Positions 36,393 through 46,688 of a stretch of 64,000 nucleotides of DNA are shown here, piece after piece. How positions within the stretch are numbered: position 1 is the stretch's first letter; each line of letters starts with the position of its first letter. A model generated the notes under the pieces. The model did not search any database. It saw only the letters and a list, made by a program, of their open reading frames with translations, and was not told the DNA's origin. A program made the translations under genes and the position numbers. This DNA comes from Cyclobacterium salsum (GTDB taxonomy: Bacteria > Bacteroidota > Bacteroidia > Cytophagales > Cyclobacteriaceae), in NCBI RefSeq assembly GCF_010119245.1, contig NZ_WNKG01000005.1, positions 391,330 to 455,329 of the forward strand. Reading direction: 5' to 3'.

Positions 36393-38321
36393 ATGGGAAA
36401 AATTATTGGTATAGACTTGGGAACGACCAACTCTTGCGTCGCAGTAATGGAAGGTAGTGAGCCCGTGGTCATTCAAAACAGTGAAGGTAGAAGGACGACA
36501 CCTTCTATCGTGGCATTTTTGGACAACGGAAATGGAGAAAGAAAAGTGGGGGATCCCGCCAAGCGGCAGGCCATTACAAACCCGGCGAATACCATTTCTT
36601 CTGTAAAACGATTTATGGGGAAAAAATTCACCGAAATTTCGGAAGAGCGGAAGCATGCTTCTTATAAAGTGGATAAGGGTCCGAACGACACCGTGGCTAT
36701 AAAAATTGGTGATCGGTCCTACACGCCACAGGAACTTTCTGCCATGATTCTTCAGAAAATGAAATCTACGGCAGAAGATTTTCTGGGACAAGAGGTAACC
36801 GAAGCGGTGATCACCGTTCCGGCCTATTTCAATGACTCAGAGCGTCAGGCTACCAAGGAAGCCGGTCAGATTGCTGGCTTGGACGTGAAAAGAATCATTA
36901 ACGAACCAACCGCCGCCGCACTGGCCTACGGTCTGGATAAGAAAAACCAGGACATGAAAATCGCCGTGTATGACCTGGGTGGTGGTACCTTCGATATTTC
37001 GGTGTTGGAATTAGGAGATGGTGTGTTTGAGGTGAAATCGACCAACGGAGATGTGCACCTGGGAGGCGATGATTTTGACCAGGTAATTATCAACTGGCTG
37101 GCCGATGAATTTAAGGCTGAAGAGGAAATAGACCTAAGGAATGATCCCATGGCGCTTCAGCGATTGAAAGAAGCTGCCGAAAAAGCCAAGATTGAACTCT
37201 CCAGTTCTTCCAGCACAGAGGTCAACCTTCCGTATATCACCGCTACGCAGTCCGGACCCAAGCACTTGGTAAAAAACCTTTCCAGGGCGAAGTTCGAACA
37301 GCTATCCGATGACCTGGTTCGAAGATCTATGGACCCGGTACGGAAAGCGATCAAGGATGCAGGATTATCACCCTCTGACATCGACGAAGTGATTTTGGTA
37401 GGAGGTTCTACTCGAATTCCGAAAATTCAGGAAGAAGTAGAGAAATATTTCGGTAAGAAACCGTCTAAAGGGGTAAACCCGGATGAAGTGGTTGCCATCG
37501 GTGCTGCCATTCAAGGAGGTGTTTTAACTGGAGAGGTGAAGGATGTGTTGCTTCTGGACGTTACCCCGCTTTCGTTGGGTATCGAAACCATGGGCGGTGT
37601 GTTCACCAAGTTGATTGAATCTAACACGACCATCCCTACCAAAAAGTCGGAGGTTTTCTCTACGGCGGCAGACAACCAGCCAGCAGTGGATATCCACGTG
37701 CTTCAGGGAGAAAGGTCCATGGCGAAGGATAATAGAGCCATAGGTAGGTTTCAGTTGACCGACATTCCTCCGGCTCCCAGGGGAGTTCCGCAGATTGAGG
37801 TAACCTTTGATATTGATGCCAACGGTATTCTGAATGTGTCTGCTAAGGATAAGGGAACCGGTAAAGAGCAGAAGATCAAGATTGAGGCTTCTTCCGGGCT
37901 TTCTCAGGAAGAGATTGACCGAATGAAAAAAGAAGCAGAAGCCAATGCGGCCACTGATAAGGTTGAAAAAGAGAAAATCGATAAGATTAATCAGGCAGAT
38001 AGCCTAATCTTCCAAACCGAGAAGCAGCTTAAAGAATTCGGAGAGAAACTTTCTGAAGGCAATAAAGCCGCAGTGAATGAAGCACTGGAAAAATTGAAAT
38101 CAGCACACCAAAGCCAGGATCTTGCGGCAATAGACGCAGGAATGGAAGCGTTAAACACCGCCTGGACTGCCGCGTCTCAGGAGATGTATAACGCATCCGA
38201 AGGAGCCCAGGGCGGTGCTGCCCAGGGAGGACCTGAAGATAGTGGATCAGCAGATGCTGCCTCCGGAGATGGGGTGTCTGACGTAGATTACGAAGAAGTG
38301 AATGAGGAAGATAAAAAATAA
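36393..38321 (+). CDS. dnaK: Chaperone DnaK (Hsp70)
   Basis: 642 residues. ATP-driven chaperone that binds unfolded protein segments with DnaJ and GrpE. The ATPase domain begins [20 protein letters not shown] and contains [45 protein letters not shown] and VGGSTRIPK. The substrate domain has [17 protein letters not shown] and [18 protein letters not shown]. The C-terminus is Gly/Ala/Asp-rich, ending in acidic and lysine residues, as usual. No dnaJ or grpE lies beside it. A weak terminator hairpin follows, then a GroES-like gene. Confidence 0.97.
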   Translation: MGKIIGIDLGTTNSCVAVMEGSEPVVIQNSEGRRTTPSIVAFLDNGNGERKVGDPAKRQAITNPANTISSVKRFMGKKFTEISEERKHASYKVDKGPNDTVAIKIGDRSYTPQELSAMILQKMKSTAEDFLGQEVTEAVITVPAYFNDSERQATKEAGQIAGLDVKRIINEPTAAALAYGLDKKNQDMKIAVYDLGGGTFDISVLELGDGVFEVKSTNGDVHLGGDDFDQVIINWLADEFKAEEEIDLRNDPMALQRLKEAAEKAKIELSSSSSTEVNLPYITATQSGPKHLVKNLSRAKFEQLSDDLVRRSMDPVRKAIKDAGLSPSDIDEVILVGGSTRIPKIQEEVEKYFGKKPSKGVNPDEVVAIGAAIQGGVLTGEVKDVLLLDVTPLSLGIETMGGVFTKLIESNTTIPTKKSEVFSTAADNQPAVDIHVLQGERSMAKDNRAIGRFQLTDIPPAPRGVPQIEVTFDIDANGILNVSAKDKGTGKEQKIKIEASSGLSQEEIDRMKKEAEANAATDKVEKEKIDKINQADSLIFQTEKQLKEFGEKLSEGNKAAVNEALEKLKSAHQSQDLAAIDAGMEALNTAWTAASQEMYNASEGAQGGAAQGGPEDSGSADAASGDGVSDVDYEEVNEEDKK

Positions 38322-38352
38322 TTCCTCTTCAACGTTTACGATTACATGATAT

Positions 38353-38390
38353 AATGGCGTCTTCACCGAGGTGGGGATGCCATTATTTTT
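38353..38390 (+). terminator. Probable dnaK terminator
   Basis: AATGGCGTC (38353-38361) pairs with GATGCCATT (38376-38384) using one G-T pair, followed by ATTTTT. It lies 31 bases after the dnaK stop. Confidence 0.6.
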
Positions 38391-38434
38391 AGTCCAAGAA
38401 GGACAAGTTAATGTTAGCCTAAATACGTATAAGT

Positions 38435-38809
38435 ATGCAATTGACCTCTGAAAATAAGTTACGGAAAATTATTATTGTGGGGGATCGCTTGTTGATCAAG
38501 TTAAAGAAACCGGATCAAAAGACCTCCAGCGGTTTGTACCTGCCACCTGGTGTCCAGGAAAAGGAGAAAGTGCAGCAGGGGTATATTATCAAGGCTGGGC
38601 CCGGATATCCCATTCCACTTCCGGTGGAAGAGGATGAGCCATGGAAAGATCACGGAGAGAACGTAAAATACATTCCTCTGCAGGCAAAAGAAGGCGATTT
38701 GGCTGTTTTCCTGATGAACGGAGCATTTGAAGTTATGTTTGAAGGAGATAAATATTACATCGTGCCTCAAAATGCCATTCTGATGCTGGAGAGGGAGGAG
38801 GACCTGTAA
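38435..38809 (+). CDS. GroES-like (Cpn10 fold) protein
   Basis: 124 residues, longer than GroES (about 95). It shows the Cpn10 pattern IIIVGDRLLIKLKKPDQKTSSGLYLPPG and an end similar to YYIVPQNAILML. An acidic and aromatic insertion in the middle (PVEEDEPWKDHGENVKYIPL) replaces the usual roof loop region. It is not next to groEL here. I treat it as a GroES paralogue; its partner is unknown. Confidence 0.72.
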   Translation: MQLTSENKLRKIIIVGDRLLIKLKKPDQKTSSGLYLPPGVQEKEKVQQGYIIKAGPGYPIPLPVEEDEPWKDHGENVKYIPLQAKEGDLAVFLMNGAFEVMFEGDKYYIVPQNAILMLEREEDL

Positions 38810-38846
38810 CATCTTCCCAGTAATTTGCAAGGAGTCTGAAAGTAAA

Positions 38847-38894
38847 AAGGCCTGGAAAAAACCAATTATGGTTTCTCCCAGGCCTTCGTTTTTG
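38847..38894 (+). terminator. Terminator after the GroES-like gene
   Basis: AAGGCCTGG (38847-38855) pairs with CCAGGCCTT (38878-38886), with a small inner hairpin (ACC/GGT) and a following T run (CGTTTTTG). Confidence 0.8.
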
Positions 38895-38942
38895 TCAGGC
38901 ATTTTATTTGCCTGTCGTCATTAATCTTTTTTCCAGGGCTTG

Positions 38943-39213
38943 CTATTTTTTGATGTTGGACCTGTTACTTTTTCTCAAATCTGCATTTACCTCCACTACT
39001 TCAACTTCACCTGCCTGGTGCTTTTTGTTTTTGTAAGCGGGTTCTTTAAGTTTCTCTTCGTCAATTTTTACCAACAAGGTACCTTTTTCTGGCCTGCTGT
39101 TTTCAAGGTTTGTAGTTCTTGGCAGCCGGGCCTTTGAGATCCTGATGAGATTGCGCATTCAATACATTAAAGGCAAGAAAACATGCAGCTAACATAAATG
39201 TGAATCTGATCAT
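38943..39213 (-). pseudogene. Frameshifted small secreted protein with KNxK repeats
   Basis: From ATG 39213 the minus strand encodes a signal peptide (MIRFTFMLAACFLAFNVLNA) and then LKGPAAKNYKP before a stop at 39103-39105. Another frame takes over at the same point and continues with LENSRPEKGTLLVK, LKEPAYKNKK and a charged tail to 38943. The motif LK-[GE]-P-A-x-KN-x-K occurs once in each frame, so the two pieces were one gene split by a frameshift near 39105-39120. Similar short secreted proteins are, as I recall, common in Cytophagales. Confidence 0.65.
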
Positions 39214-39394
39214 TATACTATTTCGTTAAGTTTTTAATTATTCTTTACCTATCCATACGTATTGGACGGGGAAGGTCACGTTTTTTCAGGGTAAAAGTGA
39301 AGTATTTTTAAAAATTAAAATTATATACTGAAAATAAACTATTTACAGTCAAAAAAGTATTTTTTGTTTTGACCTAAATTTTAGGAAAAAACAA

Positions 39395-39491
39395 AAAAAT
39401 CACCTGGGAAGGGTGATTTTTGAAGCGGATTTGAATACACTTCGGTAAAAACGCAAAAAACCGCAGTTTTTTTGAAACACTGCGGTTTTTT
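39395..39491 (-). terminator. Two tandem terminator-like hairpins after the porin gene
   Basis: Stem 1 is AAAAATCACC/GGTGATTTTT at 39395-39404 and 39412-39421. Stem 2 is a 13-bp stem (AAAAAACCGCAGT with its inverse) at 39455-39467 and 39479-39491. On the minus strand stem 2 comes first, 28 bases past the porin stop. The rest of the surrounding 39,214-39,519 interval is AT-rich and shows no gene. Confidence 0.8.
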
Positions 39492-39519
39492 GGTGATTTT
39501 TAGAAAAAAAAACGAAAAA

Positions 39520-40686
39520 TTAGAAGGAAAAGACGGCTGCAAGGAGAAAAGACGTCAAATTGTTCGAGTTTTCGTAGTCATTGTTCAAAAAGAAGTTTTC
39601 TGACATGGAGTCAAGACGAACCTCAGGAATTAGCGTAAGATTGTCCATTACCTTTGCGTTTCCGGAAAGCGTCACTGCAAAGACATTTCCGTCACCCTCA
39701 TTGTTTAGTCCAACTACGCTATCTAAACCTCCGTTGAAAACGCTGAAATATTCTCCTCTTGCTCCCAATGAAAATGCATCCGAAGTAGCGAGCTGAAGGT
39801 ATCCGGCAATTCCGTAGAAGCCATAACCATCACCGGTTGCGTCCTGAATGGTGTTCCCACTGAGAACTTGCCCAGGAGAAGTGGTATTATAGGTGGCGTT
39901 CAGTCCGGCATATACCGATTCCGTAAGGTCATATCCTGTCGTAAGGTCAATTTGGAAGGTATTTCCCATGGAGCTATTGCCAAAGGAAGAGATGGTGTTC
40001 ATGTCCAGTTTTCCATCCTGATCTCCATAAAGCAAATTCAAATAAGTTCCTCCGGCATCGGTAGTATAGGCTAGTTGACCACCCAGAGTATAAGACCCAA
40101 TGGAATTAAATTCTGTAACGTCGGTTGGGTTCATAATGGAAGCCATCAATGACCAGTTATCTGAAAGCTGGAAATCGGCCTTCAAACCAGTATGAGAAAA
40201 TGGACCATACGAAAACATGTAAGAGGTAGAGTAATTGAAATTTCCAGTAGGCGAAATTACTTCATATCCTAAATAGGTATTGAAATTTCCGATTGTGAAA
40301 GTCACGACATCACCCGCATTCCAGTACATGTACAATTGATTTACTATTTGAGAGCTTCCGGCTTCGAAGCCAGCGTATAAAGGAGACCCGAATACGGCAT
40401 CTTCCCCTCTAGGCCCGAAGACAAGGTCGGCCACAAAACCTACTTTTTCACCTTCATAGGCTGCAATGATATTGGCCATACCTAGTGAAAAACCAGGTAA
40501 GTTGGCAAAAGAGGTGGCTGGTGCCTGGAATTCATCTCCTTTGTTCGGAGCGTTTAAGTTAGTTCTGAAATAAGCGTCAACAGAGCCTGAGATGGATAAA
40601 TTTGAATCTTCTGTCGCATCTTGCGCTTTAACTAAGGTCAGTGTTGATAAAAGAACTAGGACAATTAGTAGTTGGAATTTTTTCAT
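39520..40686 (-). CDS. Outer-membrane beta-barrel porin
   Basis: 388 residues with a signal peptide (about 1-21, ending VKA) and a mature part of alternating beta strands with aromatic girdles, ending in the typical C-terminal phenylalanine (LLAAVFSF). It resembles the Bacteroidota OmpL-like porin-2 group. Landmarks are SISGSVDAYFRTNLNAP near the N-terminus and GFVADLVFGPRG. It lies 131 bases downstream of the ammonium transporter on the same strand with a stem-loop between, so it may help small nitrogen compounds cross the outer membrane. Confidence 0.8.
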   Translation of the reverse strand: MKKFQLLIVLVLLSTLTLVKAQDATEDSNLSISGSVDAYFRTNLNAPNKGDEFQAPATSFANLPGFSLGMANIIAAYEGEKVGFVADLVFGPRGEDAVFGSPLYAGFEAGSSQIVNQLYMYWNAGDVVTFTIGNFNTYLGYEVISPTGNFNYSTSYMFSYGPFSHTGLKADFQLSDNWSLMASIMNPTDVTEFNSIGSYTLGGQLAYTTDAGGTYLNLLYGDQDGKLDMNTISSFGNSSMGNTFQIDLTTGYDLTESVYAGLNATYNTTSPGQVLSGNTIQDATGDGYGFYGIAGYLQLATSDAFSLGARGEYFSVFNGGLDSVVGLNNEGDGNVFAVTLSGNAKVMDNLTLIPEVRLDSMSENFFLNNDYENSNNLTSFLLAAVFSF

Positions 40687-40725
40687 TTTAATTTTGTGAG
40701 TTAGTTAATAATAAGTTGACTGATG

Positions 40726-40779
40726 AGAATCCCTGCCCACAGGTAAAAAGGCTTCAATTTCTTTTGTGGGCAGGGTTCT
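40726..40779. other. Stem-loop between porin and ammonium transporter
   Basis: The arm at 40726-40741 (AGAATCCCTGCCCACA) pairs with 40765-40779, with one bulged base. On the minus strand it is not followed by a T run, so it is more likely an RNA processing or stability element than a terminator. On the plus strand it is followed by CTTTTTT. Confidence 0.55.
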
Positions 40780-40817
40780 GCTTTTTTGTTTATTTACTAG
40801 GGGTACTATTATTTATT

Positions 40818-42128
40818 TTATTCGTCATACACTATGGTGTATCCTCTTATTCCATGCTCATGACTATCCAGCCCGGATCGTTCGTGTTCTTCGGATACCC
40901 GTATTCCAATCGTAACTTTTAGCACATAGAAGATGATCAATGCGGAAAGAAAAGCTACTCCACCACATATAAGGACACCGACTAATTGGGTTAAAAATGA
41001 ATGGTCTGGATTGTTGGAGAACAATCCCACGGCTAGCGTACCCCAAACCCCACAGGTAAGGTGAACAGATACAGCTCCCACTACGTCATCTAACCTTAAT
41101 TTGTCGAGGAGTATAGCGGAAAGCACTACCAGGATGCCAGCAATAAAACCGATAAGCAAGGCGAATATTGGACTTATAACATCTGCTCCGGCGGTAATGC
41201 CCACCAAGCCTGCTAATATGCCATTTAGCACCATACCCAGGTCCAATCGTTTAAAAGTGAGGTAGGCGGTAAGAAATCCTCCTAATCCTCCCGCACAAGC
41301 TCCCAATGAAGTGGTTACCAAAACCAGAGAGACTAATCCAGGATCTGCTGAAAGCACAGAGCCCCCGTTAAATCCGAACCAACCTAACCATAAAAGGAAA
41401 ACACCTATCACGGCCAAAGGAACACTAGATCCAGGTTTTTCAATGGTTTTTCCATTAACATATTTTCCGATCCGAGGCCCTACCATGATGACACCAGCCA
41501 ATGCTCCCCATCCACCTACGGAATGAACAAGCGTGGAACCGGCAAAGTCATAAAATCCCATGGCATCCAATGCGCCTCCTCCCCATTTCCAACTTCCAAT
41601 GAGCGGATATACAATTCCTACAAAAATGACCGTAAACACCAGGTATGCCCAGAGCTTTACCCTTTCAGCAATCGCTCCTGATACAATGGTAGCGGCCGTA
41701 GCTGCAAACATGGCCTGAAATAAGAAGTCCGTCCAGTACGTATATCCAGCATCGGCATATCCCGCAGTGATGTCTGCATCTCCGGGATTAAACCAGAACA
41801 TGCTCCAGCCAGCTCCATCAAATCCAAACCAACCCGGAACATCGAATCCCGGATACATTAAAAAGAATCCAATCAATGCATAGGACACTATTCCTATAAT
41901 AGGTGTTACGGTGTTCTTAAAGAGAATATTTACCGTGTTTTTGGCCTGACCAAATCCAGCCTCTACCCCGGCAAAACCTAAATGCATGATAAAGACCAGT
42001 GCGGTGGCCAACATCATCCAGACATTATTGGTAGTCAATAAGTTTTGGGTGATAGCACTACCGTAATCCATTCCCTCAGATACCGCATCTGCGTTAACCT
42101 GAGTTAAAATTGGGAAAATACCTTCCAT
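40818..42128 (-). CDS. amtB: Ammonium transporter (AmtB type)
   Basis: 436 residues with about 11 membrane segments. Conducts ammonium or ammonia through the inner membrane. The twin pore histidines lie in FAGSTLVHSVGG and VSVHLTCGVWGTL. Other landmarks are FQAMFAATAATIVSGAIAER, LWLGWFGFNGGS and the signature GVLNGILAG-type segment (MVLNGILAGLVGITAG). The N-terminal MEGIFPILTQVNADAVS may be a cleaved or extracellular start. No glnB-type gene is adjacent. It precedes the porin gene. Confidence 0.95.
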   Translation of the reverse strand: MEGIFPILTQVNADAVSEGMDYGSAITQNLLTTNNVWMMLATALVFIMHLGFAGVEAGFGQAKNTVNILFKNTVTPIIGIVSYALIGFFLMYPGFDVPGWFGFDGAGWSMFWFNPGDADITAGYADAGYTYWTDFLFQAMFAATAATIVSGAIAERVKLWAYLVFTVIFVGIVYPLIGSWKWGGGALDAMGFYDFAGSTLVHSVGGWGALAGVIMVGPRIGKYVNGKTIEKPGSSVPLAVIGVFLLWLGWFGFNGGSVLSADPGLVSLVLVTTSLGACAGGLGGFLTAYLTFKRLDLGMVLNGILAGLVGITAGADVISPIFALLIGFIAGILVVLSAILLDKLRLDDVVGAVSVHLTCGVWGTLAVGLFSNNPDHSFLTQLVGVLICGGVAFLSALIIFYVLKVTIGIRVSEEHERSGLDSHEHGIRGYTIVYDE

Positions 42129-42991
42129 AGAATCTAAATTTTAGGGTTAATAATAAGCTACTCTTTCAGCAAATAACAAGAGTATTTTTCAAATCTAAAC
42201 ATAAATTGGTTAAAAAAATAACCAAAAAAATGAAGATCAGCATGAATATGAGTTCTGTAGGGTATAAAATTATCTTAAAATATAAAAAAATATGTTAATA
42301 AATTGTTTATCATATGTACGTGATACCTATTAATAATCATTTACAAAAAACTGATTAAATATAAAATAAAGGAAAAATAGTTTGTTTAAAACTATAAAAT
42401 AAGTAAAAATATGGGTGATATAGTATAATGTAAAATTTTATTTTTAAAATAGGTGGTTGAAAAATGTTTCTGATGTGATTAGTAAGATGTGAATTTTCAA
42501 AGATTTATTTTATTTTTCATTTTTATTAAAAAAAAATAAAATTGTTGCTTTTTTTTCATAAAAAATGATTTTGATATACGGTTTTGGTAATTACCTGCAT
42601 TGAATTAGGTCCGTAAAAATAAATGACCAGTGGCAGAACACTGAAATTTGATTGGAATATTAGTCTTAATGCTTATTTTTTATAGCATTCTCGAAGAACA
42701 AGCTTGGTTATGATAATTTTAAGGAGGTTTTCGTCAATTTATGTAAAATCAGGATAAATTGGTTTAAAAACGAACGGGAGTGCGAGTTTCCGTTGTAAAG
42801 GTGGTGTTCGATTGAGGTTTCGTTATGGCATGCGGTACTACTTCAGGTACGTTACCCGAACTGTCAATAAGCTTGCTAAATAAATATAAGGGAGTTGGAC
42901 GACGAAACCTGAATTCGGAATCCAGAAAAAATGGTCCCTTTTGGACTGGGGACCGGTTTCCTGCTGAAATTAAAAAAGAATTCTTTATAAA
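42129..42991. other. Long AT-rich intergenic region
   Basis: About 860 bases between amtB and hemB. It is very AT-rich (poly-A and poly-T tracts) and includes a small hairpin GGTTA...TAACC at 42208-42223 near the amtB start. A 67-codon plus-strand frame at 42825-43028 overlaps the hemB end and looks spurious. I find no gene or RNA here. Confidence 0.5.
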
Positions 42992-43960
42992 TTATGCTAA
43001 AACTGTGGCCACTTCTTTGGCAAAGTAGGTCAAAATGATTTTCGCGCCGGCCCTCTTGATGCTGAGTAGGGATTCCAGCATGGCTCGTTCTCCATCCAGC
43101 CAGCCATTGGCTGCCGAAGCCTTGATCATGGCATATTCACCGCTCACATTATAGGCGGCAATGGGTAGGGGGAAACGGTCATGAAGCAGTTTGATGATGT
43201 CCAGATAGGCCAGGGCAGGCTTGACCATCAGAAAATCCGCTCCCTCTTCCATATCCAACCGCCCCTCAATCAAAGCCTCCTGGCTGTTGGCAGGATCCAT
43301 CTGATAGGTTTTTTTATCTCCTGATTTGGGTGCAGAATCCAGGGCATCCCGAAAGGGGTTGTAGAAAGCACTGGCGTATTTGGCCGTGTAGGACATAATC
43401 GAGACTTCCTTGTAGCCGTTTTCGTCTAGCAATTTACGAAGATAGCCCACCCTGCCGTCCATCATGTCGGAGGGACCGATGATGTCTGCCCCTGCTTTTG
43501 CCTGAGCCAGGGTCATTTTGCCCAGAATTTCCAGCGTCTCATCATTCAGGATTTTACCATTTTCTATCAGTCCGTCGTGCCCGTCGGAATTGTAGGGGTC
43601 CATGGCCACATCGGTCATGATGCAGGCCTGGGGAAAGCTCTGCTTGATGGTTCGCAAAGCCTTTAAATAAAAGGTGTCTTCGCGGTAACTCTCCGTGGCA
43701 AAGCGATCCTTTTTGTCTTCCGGATAGGCCGGGAAAATATCGAATGCATTGATCCCCAGCCTTAGACAGGAATCAATCTCCTCCAGCATCAGGTCCAGCG
43801 AATACCGGTAAATACCCGGCATGGATTTTACTTCTACTTTTTGGTTGATTCCATCGATCAGAAACAATGGAAAAATAAAATCGCTGACGGAGAGCCTGGT
43901 TTCCTCTACCAGAGAGCGAATGGCGGCGGATTTTCGGTTTCTTCGGGGTCTTCTAAGCAT
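42992..43960 (-). CDS. hemB: Porphobilinogen synthase (delta-aminolevulinic acid dehydratase)
   Basis: 322 residues. Condenses two 5-aminolevulinate molecules to porphobilinogen in haem synthesis. The two substrate lysines are in SYTAKYASAFYNPFRDA (about K194) and ADFLMVKPALAYLD (about K247). The metal region reads MTDVAMDPYNSDGHDG, without the cysteines of the zinc form, so a magnesium-type enzyme is likely. It stands alone, 74 bases past the HAD phosphatase gene. Confidence 0.95.
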   Translation of the reverse strand: MLRRPRRNRKSAAIRSLVEETRLSVSDFIFPLFLIDGINQKVEVKSMPGIYRYSLDLMLEEIDSCLRLGINAFDIFPAYPEDKKDRFATESYREDTFYLKALRTIKQSFPQACIMTDVAMDPYNSDGHDGLIENGKILNDETLEILGKMTLAQAKAGADIIGPSDMMDGRVGYLRKLLDENGYKEVSIMSYTAKYASAFYNPFRDALDSAPKSGDKKTYQMDPANSQEALIEGRLDMEEGADFLMVKPALAYLDIIKLLHDRFPLPIAAYNVSGEYAMIKASAANGWLDGERAMLESLLSIKRAGAKIILTYFAKEVATVLA

Positions 43961-44033
43961 GGCGAATAAGGTTCTGGAAAGGTGTATACTATAGGAGTAA
44001 ACTGAAGGTGGGCTAATTGGGCTGGTTTTTCAA

Positions 44034-44690
44034 TCAGGAAAATAAGCCTGAAACCATCTCCAGATTAATGTCCCGGTAATCGTTAATATAGTGATCGCAA
44101 GGGGGCAATTCCTCCTTGCTATGGGAAGAAAGCACACCCACCACGCGCATGCCAGCGTTTCGGGCAGCGGATACACCGGAATGAGAATCCTCAAAGACCA
44201 GGCATCGGGCCGGGTCTACATTCAGGTTTCTGGCAGAGCTGAGGTACACTTCCGGGTCGGGTTTGTGTTTTGTTACATTTTCGCTGGCCATAACCGACTC
44301 CATACTGGGCCCGAAACCCAGATGCCCCATAATTAAATCCAGGTTGGCACGGGGGGCAGAGGTAGCGACTCCGGTACTGTAGCCTTCTTTTTTGAGTGCC
44401 TGAAGAAAAGGCAGAAATTCGGGTAGTGTCTCTACCTTATCGGCATAAATTTCCCGAAATAAACCCTCTTTCTCTTGCTCCAGTGTCGTGAACTCAGTCC
44501 CAACCACCTCTCTGCCCAGAAAATGAGCAAAGATGTATTTGTTGCTTTTGCCGTACATGTGCCGGGCAAATTCTTCTTCGCTGGGATTCAAACCCCGTTT
44601 GCCAAAAAACACGCGAAACGCCTCCGAGTGGAAAGGATTGGTATGACAGATCACACCGTCCATATCGAAAATGATGGCCTGCTCCTTCAT
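44034..44690 (-). CDS. HAD-family phosphatase, beta-phosphoglucomutase-like
   Basis: 218 residues. HAD motif I is [14 protein letters not shown], motif II is in GVATSAP, motif III uses the lysine in [10 protein letters not shown], and motif IV is in [19 protein letters not shown]. The cap and motif pattern match beta-phosphoglucomutase-like or sugar phosphate phosphatases. Its start overlaps the end of the ornithine aminotransferase gene by four bases, so the two are coupled, though I see no clear metabolic link. Confidence 0.82.
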   Translation of the reverse strand: MKEQAIIFDMDGVICHTNPFHSEAFRVFFGKRGLNPSEEEFARHMYGKSNKYIFAHFLGREVVGTEFTTLEQEKEGLFREIYADKVETLPEFLPFLQALKKEGYSTGVATSAPRANLDLIMGHLGFGPSMESVMASENVTKHKPDPEVYLSSARNLNVDPARCLVFEDSHSGVSAARNAGMRVVGVLSSHSKEELPPCDHYINDYRDINLEMVSGLFS

Positions 44691-45976
44691 TCTACTTCGG
44701 TTTTTTCAAATGCCAGTATGGTCTTTTCGATGATATCGCAGCAGCTGTGCAACTCTTCCATGCTCATAACCAGCGGAGGAGCAAAACGAATGATATTGCC
44801 GTGTGTGGGTTTGGCCAGTAGGCCGTTGTCTTTTAAAGCAACACAAATGTCCCAGGCCGTGCTGCTGTCCGGGCTGTCATTGATTACGATGGCATTCAGC
44901 AAGCCCCAGCCCCGTACCAGTTTTACCCAATGGGATTTCTCGGCAAGCAGTTCCATGCGTTCCCGAAATACCTTTCCTAGCGCTCGGGCGTTTTGGGACA
45001 GTTTTTCATCCCGCACGATCTCCAGCGCAGTGATGGCTATTTTGGCACCCAGGGGGTTGCCTCCAAAGGTAGACCCGTGTTGTCCCGGGTGAATGACCTC
45101 CATGATGGGATTATTGGCCAAAACGGCTGAAACCGGAAAAAATCCTCCGGAAAGTGCCTTGCCCAGGATCAAAATATCCGGTTCCACATAGGATTCCTGT
45201 TTTTCGCAGTGGCCCTCGCAGCTACAGTTGCCACAGACCGCCAGCAGGGACCCCGTTCTTCCGATTCCTGTTTGGATTTCATCTGCCAGTAATAATGTCT
45301 GATGTTCCTGACAGAGTTTTTTAGCCTGCATCATGTAGTCTTCATCCGGAGTGTTGACGCCCGCCTCGCCCTGAATGGGTTCGATCAGAAAGGCCACTGT
45401 CTCCGGATGGTTAGTCAGGGCTGCTTTCAAAGCAGTCAGATCATTATAGGGGATCCGTATAAACCCAGGGGTATAGGGCCCGAAGTTTTTCCGGGCATTT
45501 TCATCATTGGAAAAGGAAATGACGGTGGTGGTTCGGCCGTGGAAGTTGTTCTCTGCCACGATGATTTTTGCCTGCTGCTCGGGTACTCCTTTTTTCTCAT
45601 AGCCCCATTTTCGGGCGATTTTGATGGCGGTCTCCACTGCCTCTACGCCGGTATTCATGGGCAACACCTTGTCGAAGCCAAAGTATTCGGTAATGTATTT
45701 TTCATAGGGCCCCAGCACGTCATTGTGAAATGCCCTGGAGGTAAGGGTCAGGGTACCGGCCTGTGCGATAAGGGCCTCCTTAATACGGGGATGGCAATGC
45801 CCCTGATTGACGGCCGAATAGGCCGAAAGAAAGTCAAAATATTTTTTTCCTTCCACGTCCCAAAGGAATACTCCTTCTCCTTTTGTAAGTACAACGGGTA
45901 AGGGGTGGTAATTGTGGGCCCCGTGGATATGTTCTAATTGTATCGCTTCCTTGCTTGAACTGATCTCCTGCATCAT
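44687..45976 (-). CDS. rocD: Ornithine-oxo-acid aminotransferase
   Basis: 429 residues. Transfers the delta-amino group of ornithine to 2-oxoglutarate, giving glutamate semialdehyde. Class III aminotransferase motifs: [46 protein letters not shown], the PLP lysine in [15 protein letters not shown], and [11 protein letters not shown]. An unusual cysteine-rich insertion ([17 protein letters not shown], about 246-262) follows the GRTG motif. I recall the same insertion in other Bacteroidota. Start 45976 (or the next ATG, 45973) is preferred over a long non-homologous extension to 46075. Confidence 0.9.
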   Translation of the reverse strand: MMQEISSSKEAIQLEHIHGAHNYHPLPVVLTKGEGVFLWDVEGKKYFDFLSAYSAVNQGHCHPRIKEALIAQAGTLTLTSRAFHNDVLGPYEKYITEYFGFDKVLPMNTGVEAVETAIKIARKWGYEKKGVPEQQAKIIVAENNFHGRTTTVISFSNDENARKNFGPYTPGFIRIPYNDLTALKAALTNHPETVAFLIEPIQGEAGVNTPDEDYMMQAKKLCQEHQTLLLADEIQTGIGRTGSLLAVCGNCSCEGHCEKQESYVEPDILILGKALSGGFFPVSAVLANNPIMEVIHPGQHGSTFGGNPLGAKIAITALEIVRDEKLSQNARALGKVFRERMELLAEKSHWVKLVRGWGLLNAIVINDSPDSSTAWDICVALKDNGLLAKPTHGNIIRFAPPLVMSMEELHSCCDIIEKTILAFEKTEVE

Positions 45977-46033
45977 GGATCTCCTGTTTAATTCTTTTAA
46001 ATGGTGTTTCGGAGCAATTTCTTTCCGAAAGGG

Positions 46034-46041
46034 CAAATATA
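46034..46041 (-). promoter_or_regulatory. Putative -7 element upstream of rocD
   Basis: TATATTTG on the minus strand matches TAnnTTTG. No TTG lies at the right distance, so only half of the promoter pattern is present. Confidence 0.3.
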
Positions 46042-46195
46042 AGAAAAGGGATTCGGAAACCGGAGGCAAAACCAAAAAGTTGGTAGGCAGGGATTTATTT
46101 AATAATTATGTTACCTACTTTTGTTATTTAATGAAAACTTCCGATATTTGCAAACCCAATTGAAAAAGTAAAAACAACACGGATACATATATATC

Positions 46196-46438
46196 ATGGC
46201 AAAAATTTGTGACATTACTGGAAAAAGGCCTCAGGTAGGAAATAACGTATCACACGCCAATAACAAAACCAAGCGTAGATTTTACCCCAACCTGCACAAG
46301 AAGAGCTTTTACATCCCGGAGGAAGATGCCTGGATTACGTTGAAAGTATCCTCTTCTGCTTTGAGGACCATCAATAAAAAAGGAATCAGTGCGGTATTGA
46401 AAGAGGCGCAGAAAAAAGGAGAAATCGTCATCAAATAA
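46196..46438 (+). CDS. rpmB: Ribosomal protein bL28
   Basis: 80 residues, normal for the family. Large-subunit protein; MAKICDITGKRPQVGNNVSHA is the characteristic start. First of the rpmB-rpmG-DUF4295 trio. A TACTTTTG element at 46116-46123 upstream may be the -7 part of its promoter. Confidence 0.96.
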   Translation: MAKICDITGKRPQVGNNVSHANNKTKRRFYPNLHKKSFYIPEEDAWITLKVSSSALRTINKKGISAVLKEAQKKGEIVIK

Positions 46439-46475
46439 GGTGTCTACTTCCAACCACACTAAATCATAATACGCA

Positions 46476-46658
46476 ATGGCTAAGAAAGGTAACAGAGTAC
46501 AGGTAATCCTGGAATGTACGGAACACAAGCAAAGTGGTATGCCCGGTACTTCCCGGTACATCACCACCAAGAATAGAAAAAATACTACCGAGCGCTTGGA
46601 ATTGAAAAAATTCAATCCCATTTTGAAAAAAGTGACGGTTCATAAAGAAATCAAGTAA
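46476..46658 (+). CDS. rpmG: Ribosomal protein bL33
   Basis: 60 residues. Large-subunit protein; [21 protein letters not shown] with the later [15 protein letters not shown] is typical. One cysteine remains of the zinc set found in some bL33 proteins, so this is the non-zinc type. It lies 37 bases after rpmB. Confidence 0.96.
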   Translation: MAKKGNRVQVILECTEHKQSGMPGTSRYITTKNRKNTTERLELKKFNPILKKVTVHKEIK

Positions 46659-46688
46659 TCACTTCCTTCGGGATAAAACAGAAATATT

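Noticed and set aside
36393..38809. dnaK and the GroES-like gene as one operon with groEL
   Set aside because: A terminator hairpin separates them, and groEL is not in the window.
42825..43028. 67-codon plus-strand frame before hemB
   Set aside because: It overlaps the hemB end, has no family resemblance and lies in AT-rich DNA with no promoter.
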